A stretch of DNA of 64,000 nucleotides from Amborella trichopoda. Lineage: Eukaryota > Streptophyta > Magnoliopsida > Amborellales > Amborellaceae. Positions 54,146-64,000 of this stretch are shown here, piece after piece (the first letter of the stretch is position 1; each line of letters opens with the position of its first letter). The position numbers and the translations under genes were made by a program. The stretch spans positions 2,334,852 to 2,398,851 of the forward strand of contig NW_006494943.1 of the NCBI RefSeq assembly GCF_000471905.2. The letters are read 5' to 3'. The notes under the pieces are model-generated. The model was given only the letters and a program-made list of their open reading frames with translations, was not told where the DNA came from and searched no databases.

Positions 54146-54425
54146 GGAGTGTAGAGAGGCCAGGTGGAAAGGCCATTGGTTTGGGTGTAGAGAAAGAGTT
54201 AGATAGAGTTAGAGGTTGCGCCAATAGAGATGGGAGATGTTTTGGTTGGAGAGAAAGTGTAGAGAGGCTAGGTGGAAAGTTGATTGGTTTGGGTGGGGGA
54301 GAGAGAGAGTTAGAATGACATAGAGGGTGCTTGGAGAGAGCGTGCAGGGAGGCTAGGTGGAAAGGCAATTGGTTTGGGTGAGGGAGAGAGACAGTTAGAG
54401 AGAGATAGAGGATGGAATCATTTTA
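54145..54425 (+). repeat. GA-rich ~105-bp minisatellite, 3 units
   Basis: Units begin near 54,150, 54,257 and 54,345 with GAGAGGC(C/T)AGGTGGAAAG, then ATTGGTTTGGGTG and a GAGAGAGTTAGA block. Non-coding; antisense Ser/Pro/Leu frames are composition effects. Confidence 0.85.
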
Positions 54426-54673
54426 GAGAGAAAGGGGAACATTCAGAAGGTGTTAATTGCCCATCTCACGTACTTTGCTAAACATTCACTCACGGTGGCG
54501 AACAGGCTTGACATGGCATTAATTGCCTTGGGGCCCATACGTTTTTTTACGCTAACCCAAGCGTATGGCCATCCTATCGTTGAAAACACGCCTGGATAAT
54601 CTAGGACATTGGCGCATCCATTCCTTGTATGCGAGATGGCATACCAAATCTTTTTCCATATATATATATATAT

Positions 54674-56525
54674 AGCTTGGGTGAGCCGGCTCATCTACCC
54701 AGTTCGCGTGAGCCCAACGGTGATTATGGAAGGTGGGAAAATCGTCGGCAACGATTAAACCCAGTTGGTTTCGAAAAAAATTAGGCGCATTCTCTCTCTC
54801 TCTCTTGACAACCATGAAGCCTACTCTCTCTCCTGTTGTTCTCCCTGCATCTCCCCTGTGACCCCGTGAAGAACCCAAAAACCTAAGACCTCGTGAAGCA
54901 AACCTCACTACAAGCTGCTACCGCCCCCTCCTTCGAATTCTTCCGGTGTGAAGAAGAAGAAGAACCCATTTGGGTAGATAGAGAGAGAAAGCTATTACCA
55001 GTCATTGTTGAGGAAAACCTCCAAGGAAGAGGAGTCATCTTCGTTGGCATCGGCTGATGCTTTGGAGACACACAAGAGATTTTTTTATGGCACCATTAAA
55101 ACCCATTTGAGCTGTGCAATTCACAGGCATGCTCTTCCTCTTCCTCCTCCTCCTCCCCCTCCTTCTCTCTCACATGCATGCCATTAAAATTGGGGGTTTC
55201 GGTTGTTGGGTGATTCTTATTGCTTATTTGCTTTCTTCCTCATGTATAAGGATTGTATGCTCTGAATTCGATTTGTGTTCAGCAAAAAATTGGGGGTTTC
55301 AGTTTTTGGGTGATTTTTATTGCTTATTTGCTTTCTTCCTCATGTATAAGGATTGTATGCTCTGAATTCGATTTGTTTTCACAAAAAATTGGGGGTTTCA
55401 GTTTTTGGGTGATTCTTATTGCTTATTTGCTTTCTTCCTCATGTATAAAGATTGTATGCTCTAAATTCGATTTGTGTTCAGAAAAAAATTGGGGGTTTCA
55501 GTTTTTGGTTGATTGTTATTGCTTATTTGCTTTCTTCCTCATGTATAAGGATTGTATTCTTAATTCGATTTGTGATCAGCAAAAAATTGGGGGTTTCGGT
55601 ATTTGGGCGATTCTAATTGCTTATTTGCTTTCTTCCTCATGTATAAGGATTGTATACTCTGAATTCGATTTGTGTTTAACAAAAAATTGGGGGTTTCGAT
55701 TTTTGGGTGATTATTATTGCTTATTTGGATATAGATATATTGTAAGCTCTGAATTCGATTTTCTCATAAAGTATTTGGGGGTTTCGGGTTTTGGGTGATT
55801 CTTATTGCTCTGATTTTGATATAGATATTGTTAGCTCTGAATTCGATTTTTTCAGGAAAAAATTGGGGTTTTCAATTTTTCGGTGATTCCTATTGCTCTG
55901 ATTAATCCAATTGTATGATTGTTGGTCCAAGATTTTTTTTGCTAAGCTTATTTGGATGTAGATATATTGCGAGAGTTTTAAGTACTTAGAACTTGGTGTT
56001 TGTTAAGGTACTCGAAAATGCTGATAGTCTCCAAACCAGCATTTAGTTTTGTGTGCTTTTCCTACTTTGCGTAAAGAGGAACTTTTGTTTTCCCTTGTAT
56101 TTTCAAAGGCGAAATCTATGATGAAATAAACTCCAGTGTGTGTCCATTTGCAATGCTAGGCTGCCATGTTTTCCTGCATTTGGTAATGTACTTATGTAGT
56201 ATGGCAGATCAGAGTAGTGGAAATGCATTTTTTTGTTGGATGATGCTTATTAGGATATCAATTTTTTTGTTTTTTTGAAATATGTTAACTTGATTTCTAA
56301 TATTTGAGATAAGCTTGGGCTTTCATGGCATGACAATTTTTTTTTATGCTTATTATCTACTTCTTGAAGGGCATTTCCTGCATTTGGTATTGTACTTATG
56401 TAGTATGGCAGATCAAAGTATTGGAAATGCATTTGTTTGTTGCATGGTGCTCTTCAGGATTTCCAATTTTTTTTTTTTTTTTTTTTGAAATTGTGAACTT
56501 GATTTCTAATATTTGAGAACTACTA
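54674..56525 (+). repeat. Left terminal inverted repeat of the MULE (~1.85 kb)
   Basis: Contains an outer GC-richer part (54,680-55,180) with CAACGGTGATTATGGA and CT-rich blocks, then eight ~97-bp minisatellite units (55,187-55,900). The inner part has a ~205-bp direct duplication around GCATTTCCTGCATTTGGTA (about 56,170 and 56,377). All parts have partners in the right arm. Confidence 0.9.
55187..55900 (+). repeat. ~97-bp minisatellite in the left arm, 8 units
   Basis: AAAATTGGGGGTTTC recurs near 55,187, 55,287, 55,384, 55,483, 55,584, 55,681, 55,775 and 55,859. Each is followed by GGTGATTCTTATTGCTTATT and most by TCCTCATGTATAAGGATTGT. A 181-codon repetitive frame across it (55,253-55,798) is an artefact of the unit. 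Confidence 0.9.
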
Positions 56526-56647
56526 CTTCAGGACCAAGAGATAAGATATAGAGATTATCAAATTAATTTTGAAAAAATGTGTGAAATATTGAAGTCATTA
56601 ATTGATTAATAAATTGTGTTTTGTGTAGAGAAATTTTAGTACCTGAG

Positions 56648-57508
56648 ATGGACCTCACCATTTCAGAAACTATGGCATCTCCCACATGGTCAGAGGATGA
56701 CAACATGGGGCTTACTCTAGAGTCCACCGAGAAATATCTCTTGCTTGTAACGCCAGCCCCCAATAAGTTAGAAAATGCTAAAAACGTGGAGCATGCGACA
56801 TCCTTCAAGGGGTCTGAAATAGAGGAACCTCATGTAGGAATGAGATTCGGTGATGAAAATGATGCTTATGAGTTTTACAAGGGTTTTGCATTGGTGAAAG
56901 GGTTTGGTATCAGAAAGGGCAGTACTCACACGAATAAAGACGAAAAGAGAATTGATAGGGAATTTAAATGTTCTAAGGAGGGATTCCGTAGGGTGAGAGA
57001 AGTGCAATCTAGAAAAAATTTGCCTCAAATAAGGTGTGGTTGTGGAGAGAAGATGTGCATAAGCATATATGCCAACAATGAGTGGGTTACCACAAGCTTC
57101 GTTAAGGATCACAATCACCTTCTTGTAAATCCAAGAAAAGCTCGACTCATCCGATCACACCGAATAATATCGGATGTGACAAAGACAAACTCAATGAGCT
57201 CTGCTTTGGTAAAATCTGGGAATATCTATGATATCTTTTTAGAGCAGTCTGGAGGGATTGATAATCTCCCTTGCTCCCAAAAAGACATTGAAAACCAATT
57301 AAGAAACAAGAGAAGAAAACTCAAAGGGGAAGATGGAAATCTTGCGATGGACTGGTTAATTGATATGCCGAAATCCAATCCATCTTTTTTCTATAAAGTA
57401 AAATTAGATGAAGAAGATCACATTGTCAGCCTACTATGGGTAGATGCCATATCTAGGGTGTTCTACCATTACTTCTCGAATGTGGTCACCTTTGATAGTT
57501 ACATATAG
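56648..57508 (+). pseudogene. MULE transposase, part 1: FAR1 DNA-binding domain
   Basis: ATG 56,648 follows an intron-acceptor-like TTTTGTGTAG at 56,620-56,628, so a 5' intron is likely. Residues about 64-160 form a FAR1 domain: GMRFGDENDAYEFYKGFA, GFGIRKG, C108, CGCG near 130 and KDHNHLL with the late His pair. The linker NLPCSQKDIENQLRNKRRKL leads into the transposase core SLLWVDAISRVFYHYFSNVV TFD, where the first catalytic Asp sits. One extra T at about 57,498 shifts the frame directly after TFD and ends the run at a TAG. Without it the core continues openly into part 2. Confidence 0.92.
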
Positions 57509-58020
57509 GACAAATTCATTTGACATGCCCTTTGCTCCCATACTTGGAGTGAATCACCACTTTAGCACAAATTTTTTTAGGTTTGCTCTTATAGAGAAAG
57601 TGGAGTCTCTTGTATGGGTATTTGAAGACAGGCTAGAGGCAATGGGTGGATGTCAACTCAGAGTAATTATCACCGATCAAGATCATGCAATGACCGCTGC
57701 AGTAAGACAAGTTATGAATAAAAGCAGACATCAATTTTGTAAGTGGCACATACTTTCAAAGGTCCGAGAAAAATTGTGCCATGGCTTGCGAAGGAGTACA
57801 TCTTTTTCAGAAATATTCAGAAACTGTACAATGAGTAAAACTAAGGAAGACTTTGAGTCAGAATGGCAATCTCTTATTGAGAAATATGATCTTCAACAGA
57901 ATGAATGGCTTAATAGATTGTATAGATGTCGAAAGCAATGGATTGATGCATACGGACAGATGTATTCACAACAGGTATGTCATCGACTAAGAGAAGCGAA
58001 GAAATTAATAAGCACTTGAA
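57499..58020 (+). pseudogene. MULE transposase, part 2: DDE core
   Basis: Continues in the next frame: TYRTNSFDMPFAPILGVNHH, ALIEKVESLVWVFEDRLEAM, then VIITDQDHAMTAAV with the second catalytic Asp. CKWHILSKV is the conserved C..H pair. NEWLNRLYRCRKQWIDAYGQM follows, and after a one-base loss near 57,963 FTTGMSSTKRSEEINKHL supplies the third residue (Glu of RSE) in another frame. The MULE catalytic triad is thus complete but spread over frames. It would cut and join element ends. Confidence 0.92.
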
Positions 58021-58623
58021 AAAGTAAGTGACTTCCAATACAAACTTACGCACATTGATGGAAACTACTATAAAAGTACAGGATAAAAAAATTCTTAAGA
58101 TGAGAGAAAATGACTTAAAGAACATGATATCCACGCCTTGTTTGAGGACCACGTGTGACATCAAGGCTCACGCTTCGAATTATATACACACAAAGTTATA
58201 AATATGTTTGGAGAAGAAGTTGTAGAAGGTGTTAATTACACTTATGAAATGATTGAAGACAATGGTACAATTGCATTATTCAAGGTATCCAAACGTGGGA
58301 GTGGAACAAGGTCCTGCAATGTAGAGTTTAATGGTCATGACCAAACTTTTGTTTGTACGTGCCACATGTACGAGAGGCTAGACATTATTTGTAGACATGG
58401 GATTAGGGTCTTGATAGTGAAAAATATTTTTGAAATCCCGTCGCATTACATAAAGAAGAGGTGGACGAAAGATGTGATGAAAGGTGTTGTACTTGATGCC
58501 CATGGAAAACAAATTCAAGGTACTTCTGATCTACCCCATTTAATTTGTTTTAATGAGATGTGTCAATCCACTAGAGAACTAGCAGAGCATGCTAGAGAAA
58601 GTGCAGAACTCCATGCATTATAA
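58021..58623 (+). pseudogene. MULE transposase, part 3: SWIM zinc finger
   Basis: After a TAA at 58,025 the region 58,028-58,196 reads VTSNTNLRTLMETTIKVQDK and ..LRTTCDIKAHASNYIHTKL. Then another shift near 58,197 opens 58,204-58,623: MFGEEVVEGVNYTYEMIEDN and later FVCTCHMYERLDIICRHGIR. This is a SWIM finger (C51, C53, C63, H65 counted from 58,204), standard in MULE and FAR1-family proteins and thought to help bind DNA. YIKKRWTKDV follows, and the frame ends at a TAA. Confidence 0.92.
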
Positions 58624-58968
58624 TGATTGAAATATCAAGTACACTTTCAAAGTTTAAGGCCACGATCTGGGGTGTGCTATTACCAGATGGTGCCTTTAAG
58701 ACCCCTGCAGCAGTCAGAATGAGAATATGATTGCCGGCAGTAGCAATCACACTGAGGTTGAGGGACATGCACGATGTAATTTCCTTGGGCCCCCTCGGGC
58801 ATTAACAAGGGGGAGACCAACCAATGTTAGATATGTATCTCGGTTGAGATAGAGGTAAAGAAAGCGAAAGCGAGAGAGAAGGAAGTTACCCGAAAGTGCG
58901 CAGTTTGTAAAAAGAGTGGACATGACAAAAGGAATTGTCCATCTCTCGCATGTTCAAAGTATGAATGA
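58624..58968 (+). pseudogene. MULE transposase C-terminal tail with CCHC knuckle
   Basis: GPPRALTRGRPTNVRYVSRL is followed by a basic stretch and KCAVCKKSGHDKRNCPSL, a CCHC knuckle at 58,897-58,938. Many FAR1-related proteins and MULE transposases end this way. The joining sequence 58,624-58,780 has stops in all frames. Recognised as the end of the same gene from order and spacing (about 270 bp after the SWIM frame). Confidence 0.8.
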
Positions 58969-59475
58969 CCTATTGGTCCATTTCTCTTACTCAATGTGAT
59001 TTTAATAAGAATTGCTTAAACATTTTAAATGCTTTTTTTCATTTAGGTGAAATGTTAATATGGGATGCACGGATGGGTCATGTGAGAATGTGGAAAATGA
59101 TGAGTAATGGTAAAAAATTTGTTTACATTGAAATTATTATGCTTATTTGGTTGTTCACAATGTAGGCAAAAAAAATTTCCCATTGTGTCCATTTATTCAT
59201 AACTTTATCTTTCTTAAGCATTGTGGTACTTCTATACGTGCTTGTATTACTTACTGATGGTCTTATATTTGCAGACACCGATTGATGGAGGACTTCACAT
59301 TTCACTAGATGTTTCCAAGTCAGAATACGATGCCTGCACTACGTCTGATGAATTTACCTTGTTCCATGGTTATTACATGCTTGTCCATATGATGTGGTGG
59401 TGGTAGAATAGGTTAGAAGGTAGGGAGGTAAATATTTTAATTATTTGTATTATTACACGTTGTTCCATTTGGAAT
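58969..59475 (+). other. Transposase 3' region
   Basis: An acceptor-like TTATATTTGCAG at 59,264-59,275 precedes an open stretch (CACCGATTGATGGAGG..., to about 59,406) that may be a last exon or untranslated region. No domain recognised. Confidence 0.35.
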
Positions 59476-59880
59476 TTGACAGGTTTTGTATGATATATGG
59501 CTTGAAAAAAATCAATATGGCAGCATTGTCTTATTGAGTTCGGAATTTATGACAAGTTTTGTATGGTATATGGCTTGAAAAACAAAAAAATATGGGGGAA
59601 GTGCTTTATTGTGTTTTGAATTTATGATAGGTTTTTGTATGATATAGGGCTTGAAAAACAAAAAAAATGGCAGCAATGCCTTATTGAGTTTGGAATTTAT
59701 GACAGGTTTTGTATGACATATGGTTTGAAAATAAAAAAATATGCGAGCAATGCTTTATTGCTTTTGGAATTTATGGCAGGTTTTGTATGGTATATGGCTT
59801 GAAAAATAAAAAAATATGACAACAATGCCTTATTGCGTTTGGAATTTATGACGGGTTTTTGTATCATATCTGATAGGAAT
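59475..59880 (+). repeat. ~82-bp tandem repeat inside the MULE, 5 units
   Basis: Each unit holds GTATG.TATATGGCTTGAAAA, an A-run, GCAATGCCTTATTG and TTTGGAATTTATGACAGGTT, with scattered differences. Non-coding, between the two convergent genes. Confidence 0.9.
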
Positions 59881-60494
59881 AGAACCCTATGAGTGGTGCA
59901 ATTGCAAAATCGGAGCAGGACTTTAGTGAATGATTACATTATGTGTAGAGTGTGGGATGTTTCCAAGTATATTCTCATCCGAAAAAGTTGTTCAACTTTG
60001 TAACACTCACCAATATATCATGTTAACTTTAAAAATAGTGCATCTTATGAGCACCTAATGTAAATCACCTGTTTCTTTCATAGAGTTGTTTGATATATAC
60101 TACAATCCCAACAATTGGAAGCACTGGAATTGAAAAAATAAAAGGCCAATACACACATTGTAATTTTCTTTCACCTACAAATGTTTTACAAGTACAACAT
60201 GCACCATATTGCAACTTCCAACTACAAGATTAAAAATAACAGGAGAGCGAGTTCAATTCCATAATGCGAATAATTACATTAGTACATGTTTCGAATAAGG
60301 AAAACCAAGATACTATTACAAGTTTCGAATAAGGACTACAAATATGAAAAACAAGAGCGCAAGCAAGCACACATTTATTATACATAAGAAGTACAATAAT
60401 TGTTGCAAACGAGCAAAAATTGTTGCAAATGTCCTATGGCACCGAGTATCGCATCATAGCCAATACTTGTTTCTTGATTGACCATAACACATTC
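59881..60494. other. Intergenic DNA between the convergent MULE genes
   Basis: No coding sequence recognised. TTTATTATACATAAGAAG near 60,370 (antisense poly-A-signal-like) would suit the 3' end of the minus-strand gene. Confidence 0.4.
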
Positions 60495-60707
60495 TTATGA
60501 TTGATGCATTGGATAATGCCTTAAATTAACATTTTGCATAACTGTAACATATTCATCATGCCATTGGAAGAACCCACATAGTACACACTTTTAGTATATC
60601 CTGTTTGGGTTATTTGGGTTTGCCGATGCTTTCAAAGCACAATCTATACTGCATTTAGGGCATTGTCAAGGTGTATATCCTCTATTACTTGTAGAATCAG
60701 ATGACAT
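60495..60707 (-). pseudogene. GRF-type zinc-finger gene of the MULE
   Basis: ATG 60,707 reads MSSDSTSNRGYTP, TGA, QCPKCSIDCALKASANPNNP, NRIY, TAA, KCVLCGFFQWHDEYV and ends at TAA 60,495 (71 codons with two internal stops and no frameshift). The pattern C..C...LK.S....NPNR.Y.KC..CGFF.WHDE is the GRF zinc finger (PF06839 type), as in small plant proteins of the At4g04775-like kind, which bind nucleic acid in relatives such as TOP3 and APE2. TTTTTATTGTAG just upstream on - (60,717-60,729) looks like an intron acceptor, so a 5' intron reaching into the right arm is likely. The gene converges on the transposase, like mudrB in MuDR. Confidence 0.8.
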
Positions 60708-60716
60708 TGATAGGGC

Positions 60717-61774
60717 CTACAATAAAAATGCAAATACCATCGTCAAAGTAAAACCTGACTTTCTTCAAGTAATTTTGATACCGACATTACTAACTCAAAA
60801 AAGTTATGAGCAATCTAAAATAACATTTTCCAAGAGAAAAGTCACAAAAATCAGCCACAAACTACTTGAACATATTATAACCGTATAATACATTGATCAT
60901 CATATTATATCGAAAACAATTAATTGGACACACTAAATCTTGCCTAGAAAAAACACCCACAATGCAACTGCCTGGAATTAAATACTGTTAAAGTGTGTCT
61001 AAACACTCACAATGCAACTGCCTGGAATATTACAAAAAAGGACAAATTAAATACTGTTAAAGTACTTATAGACACACTTTACAACATTTAAATACCTCTG
61101 ACTCGAAATAGCCACAATCTGAATATACGAGTTTTATGTAGCCGTAACAATAATTTCCTCATAGAACATTATGCATTTACAAAATAGACTTCAACATGAA
61201 ATAATTAACTTCAATACTACTATGAGGCAATATGCGTACCACCACATGCAATAATTTGATGGCCAAACCACTCCTATCAAAGGTTTCCATCTCCTATGAC
61301 ACAAAATGAATTCACAAAAACTATGGAACCTCGATGGACATAGAACTGCATAGTATAAACTCTAACATCACAAGCCCAACGGTGTAATCCATCTTCAAAT
61401 AATTAAAACATTTCAGAGGAAAATACCATACCATGGTTGGTATTAACGATCGATACAACAAAGCAAAGGCAACATCCTCCCCTGACAACAAGAGGAGCAC
61501 ATCTTCAGAAAATCCTATTAAGCAATGAACTCTGAAATATTAAAGGTTGAAAAAGATGAGCTCCTTCCCAATTATATATTAAACAAATTGAAACACTGCA
61601 AGTGACTAAGAAACTTCAACTCTACAACCCTTCCAACAAATTCCAAAAACACATGGATGGAAATTAAATAAGCATGTGTACCGCATTACACACTTTCCCA
61701 ATTAGTATATAACAACATTTATAATAGAGGAAAATTCACAAAATTGCCCCCAGAACATGAGAACAACATTCACC
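60717..61774 (-). other. Probable 5' intron/leader of the GRF gene
   Basis: AT-rich, no coding sequence. It lies between the acceptor-like site and the right arm. A small direct duplication (CACAATGCAACTGCCTGGAA near 60,957 and 61,008) is present. Confidence 0.4.
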
Positions 61775-63342
61775 AATTGACACAAGTAGTAGTTCTGAAA
61801 TATTAGAAATCAAGTTCACACATTTCAAAAAAAAAAAAAAATTGAAATCCTAAAATGCACCATGCAACAAACAAATGCATTTCCAATGCTCTGATATGCC
61901 ATACTACATAAGTACAATACCAAATGCAGGAAATGACCTTCAAGAAGTAGATAAGCATTAAAAAAAAATTTTCAGGTCTTAAAAACCCAGGCTTATCTCA
62001 AATATTAGAAATCAAGTTAACATATTTCAAAAAAAAAAAATTTAAAATCCTCATAAGCACCATCCAACAAAGAAATGCATTTCCATTACTCTGATCTGCC
62101 AAACTACATAAGTACAATACCAAATGAGGGAAAAAGTGGTGGCTTACCATTGCAAAAGGACACACAACAGAGTTTATTTCATCGTAGATTCCACCTCTCA
62201 AAATACAAGGGAAAAAAAAGTTCCTTTTTACGAAAAGTAAGAAAATCACACAAAACTGAATGCTGGTTTGGAGATAACCCAATCAGTATTTTCACGTACC
62301 CTAACAAACACCAAGTTCTAAGCACTTAAATCTTTCACAATATATCTACATCAAAATAAGCTCAGCAAGAAAAATCTTGGACCAACAATAACACAATCAA
62401 ATTAATGGAAATCAGAACAATAAGAATCACCCAAAAACAGAAAACCCCAAAGTTTTGCTAAAAAAATCGAATTCAAAGCTAACAATATATCTATATCGAA
62501 ATCAAAGCAATAAGAATCACCCAAAACCCAAACCCAAACCCCCCAAATACTTGCTGAGAAAATTGAATTCAGAGCTTACAATATATCTACATCCAAATAA
62601 GCAATAAGAATCACCCAAAAACCGAAACCCCTAATATTTTGCTGAACACAAATCGAATTCAGAGCATACAATCCTTATATGTGAGGAAGAAAAAAAATAA
62701 GTAATAAGAATCACCCAAAAACCGAAACATCCAATTTTTTGCTGAACACAAATCGAATTCAGAGCATACAATCCTTATACATGAGGAAGAAAGCAAATAA
62801 GCAACAAGAATCGCCCAAAAGCTGAAACCCCCAATTTTAATGGCATGCCTGTGAGAGAGAATGAGGAGGAGGAGCATGCCTATGAGTTTCAGAGCTCAAA
62901 TGGGTTTTAATGGCGCCAGAAAAAGATCTCCTATGTGTCTCCGAACCATCGGCCGATGCCAACGAAAATGACTTCTCTTTCTTGGAGGTTTTCCTTGACA
63001 ATGTCTGGTAATAGCTTTGTCTCTCTATCGGCCCAAATGGGTTCTTCTTCTTATTCTTCACACCAGAAGAATTCGGAGGAAGGCGAGGCGGCTGCTTGCA
63101 GTGAGGTTGGCTTCACGGGGCTTAGGTTTTTGAGTTCTTTGTCGGGTCATAGGGGAGTTGTAGGGAGAATGACAGGAAAGAGAGAGAGTAGGCTTTCACA
63201 GTTACTTAGAGAGAGAGAGAGAGAAGGTGCCTAATTTTTTTCAAAACCCACTAGGTTTTAATCGTTGCTGTATATTTTCTCACCATCCATAATCACCGTT
63301 GGGCTCATGCGAAGTGGGTAGGCAAGCCGGCTCACCGAAGCT
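61775..63342 (-). repeat. Right terminal inverted repeat of the MULE (~1.57 kb)
   Basis: Reverse complement of the left arm. It has five minisatellite units (near 62,440, 62,538, 62,627, 62,727 and 62,830) against eight in the left arm; three units of ~97 bp account for the ~285-bp length difference. Both the 205-bp inner duplication and the outer CT-rich part are present. Open frames here (62,935-63,234) are shared with the left arm and look non-coding. Confidence 0.9.
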
Positions 63343-63450
63343 TTTTCTTATAGATATATACATATATATTTTGGTTTGAAAAATTATTAAGTGTATTCAA
63401 AACAACTTTGGTTTTATTGTTTTTTCCTAAATTTCTTTTGTAGAGAAAAA
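63343..63450. other. Flank of the MULE
   Basis: AT-rich, with a TATATACATATATAT run that mirrors the TA run left of the other arm. Confidence 0.5.
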
Positions 63451-63452
63451 AA

Positions 63453-64000
63453 TGTGAATTTGAGTCCCACATTGACGAGGAGAGAGTTTGTTGAGCTGTA
63501 TTTAAGAGTACGCATTCCTATGTATATACTTTAAGTACAAAGGAGAAAAAAGGTGCATGTGCGAAGCACGTGAAGCGTGCGACATGCACGCGCATGGCAC
63601 AAGGGCAATTTATGGTGCAGTTAGCCCTTGATGAAATGGAAGCAAAAATGAGGTTGTAATAGCTGCCATGACATGATTTAAGGAGCTGCATATAACTTGT
63701 ATTTGTTGGTGTTGCATGTAAGCACCGCTACAGTCCACCTTGTGGCTCTATATAAAGTGGCCAGTTTCCCATACGAGATACACTTTTTTAGTCGTTGCAT
63801 TTTGCTCAATAGACCATTATCTGTAATTCCAGTAACCAAACCAGTGGGGTAAACTCTTTCTCTCTCTACTTGATTTTATCTCTTTTACCGATGATGAATT
63901 GTCTTTCTTATGCACAATAGATACTCTATCGAATGGGAGCAAATATTATCTTGAGATAGCGCTCATGTGTGCATGAAGATAACAAGAATTCGATATCTAA
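63453..64000 (+). repeat. Probable LTR 5' part, cut by window end
   Basis: Starts TGTGAATTTGAGTCCCACAT, a common copia-type LTR opening. It carries TATTTAAGAG (63,500) and CTATATAAAGTGGC (63,748-63,761), a good TATA box 250 bp before the window end, and a CT-rich leader (63,851-63,900). No coding sequence is reached. Family not determined. Confidence 0.45.
63749..63756 (+). promoter_or_regulatory. Putative TATA box of the last LTR
   Basis: TATATAAA, about 90 bp before a CT-rich leader. Confidence 0.45.

Larger units (their letters stand above)
54674..63342 (+). mobile_element. Large MULE (FAR1-type) with 1.6-1.85-kb terminal inverted repeats and two convergent genes
   Basis: The outermost paired ends are AGCTTGGGTGAGCCGGCT (left) and the complement of AGCCGGCTCACCGAAGCT (right). 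The arms run about 54,674-56,525 and 61,775-63,342 and pair along their length. Between them lie a FAR1-SWIM-CCHC transposase on + and a GRF zinc-finger gene on -, each pointing inward from its arm. TA-rich DNA flanks both ends, and a 9-bp target duplication is not clear. Both genes are broken, so the copy is not autonomous now. Transposases of this type are the ancestors of FHY3/FAR1 transcription factors. Confidence 0.88.

Noticed and set aside
54443..54908. Two antisense frames near the left MULE end
   Set aside because: They cross the element border and the TA microsatellite. No domain.
55253..55798. 181-codon repetitive membrane-like protein (FSFWVI.IAYLLSSSCI units)
   Set aside because: It is the 97-bp minisatellite of the MULE arm read through. 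Unit indels change its frame, the same array lies in the right arm, and it has no start context or domain.
59221..59406. Small + strand frame after the transposase
   Set aside because: No domain; it probably lies in the 3' region of the transposase gene.
62935..63234. 99-codon frame in the right arm, matched by a shorter one in the left arm (minus, 54,883-55,071)
   Set aside because: Shared because the arms are inverted copies. It runs outward, starts at GTG and ends in GA repeats; more likely leader DNA than protein.
1..64000. tRNA or rRNA genes
   Set aside because: I looked for T-loop and B-box words (GGTTCGAATCC-like) and rRNA-like stretches and saw none with supporting structure. The only tRNA-related signals are retrotransposon primer-binding sites.

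Overview
The window is AT-rich plant nuclear DNA, almost certainly from an angiosperm. It holds Ty3/gypsy chromovirus and Ty1/copia LTR retrotransposons primed from initiator-Met-tRNA-like sites, a FAR1-type Mutator-like transposon (MULE), DUF247 gene remnants, many foldback/MITE elements and two runs of N (849 and 905 bases). The sequence does not settle the species. Every recognisable coding region is broken; I see no certainly intact host gene, no tRNA or rRNA gene and no CRISPR array.

Layout. 1-9,083: a Tekay-like Ty3/gypsy element (5' LTR cut by the window edge, wrecked gag-pol with chromodomain, 3.0-kb 3' LTR). It sits inside the gag of an antisense copia element whose LTR, primer-binding site and gag start lie at 9,084-10,083. 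10,084-17,490: AT-rich spacer with a small foldback, a 390-bp MITE with a 9-bp target duplication, two LINE fragments (an RNase H piece and an RTE-type endonuclease piece), an N gap and another foldback. 17,492-19,240: a 1.7-kb repeat that recurs inverted at 42,893-44,567. 19,950-20,364: the C-terminal end of a DUF247 gene. 20,378-25,409: a complete but dead copia element with 371-bp LTRs. 25,410-34,550: purine-rich and tandem-duplicated DNA, then a long CT-rich foldback and a MITE. 34,678-42,125: copia LTR remnants, one mini-element that has lost nearly all of its interior, and a third copia element (Tork/Tnt1-like). 42,893-44,901: the inverted repeat copy, then the second N gap.

46,981-50,010: the N-terminal part of a DUF247 gene on the minus strand, plus a decayed partial duplicate beside it. 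The N-terminal part (about 296 codons) and the C-terminal part at 20 kb (about 137 codons) are complementary in content and together make a normal DUF247 length. They lie outside and inside a pair of inverted repeats, in opposite orientation, as expected if one gene was broken and the intervening DNA inverted. That is inference.

54,674-63,342: the most notable object, an 8.7-kb MULE with terminal inverted repeats of about 1.85 and 1.57 kb. Each arm contains a ~97-bp minisatellite. Inside are two convergent genes: a FAR1/SWIM/zinc-knuckle transposase on + and, on -, a small GRF-type zinc-finger gene. The layout recalls maize MuDR (mudrA/mudrB), but the second gene is a GRF finger. Both genes carry frameshifts or stops, so this copy is dead, but it points to a two-gene family. 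63,343-64,000 holds a probable new LTR promoter running off the window.
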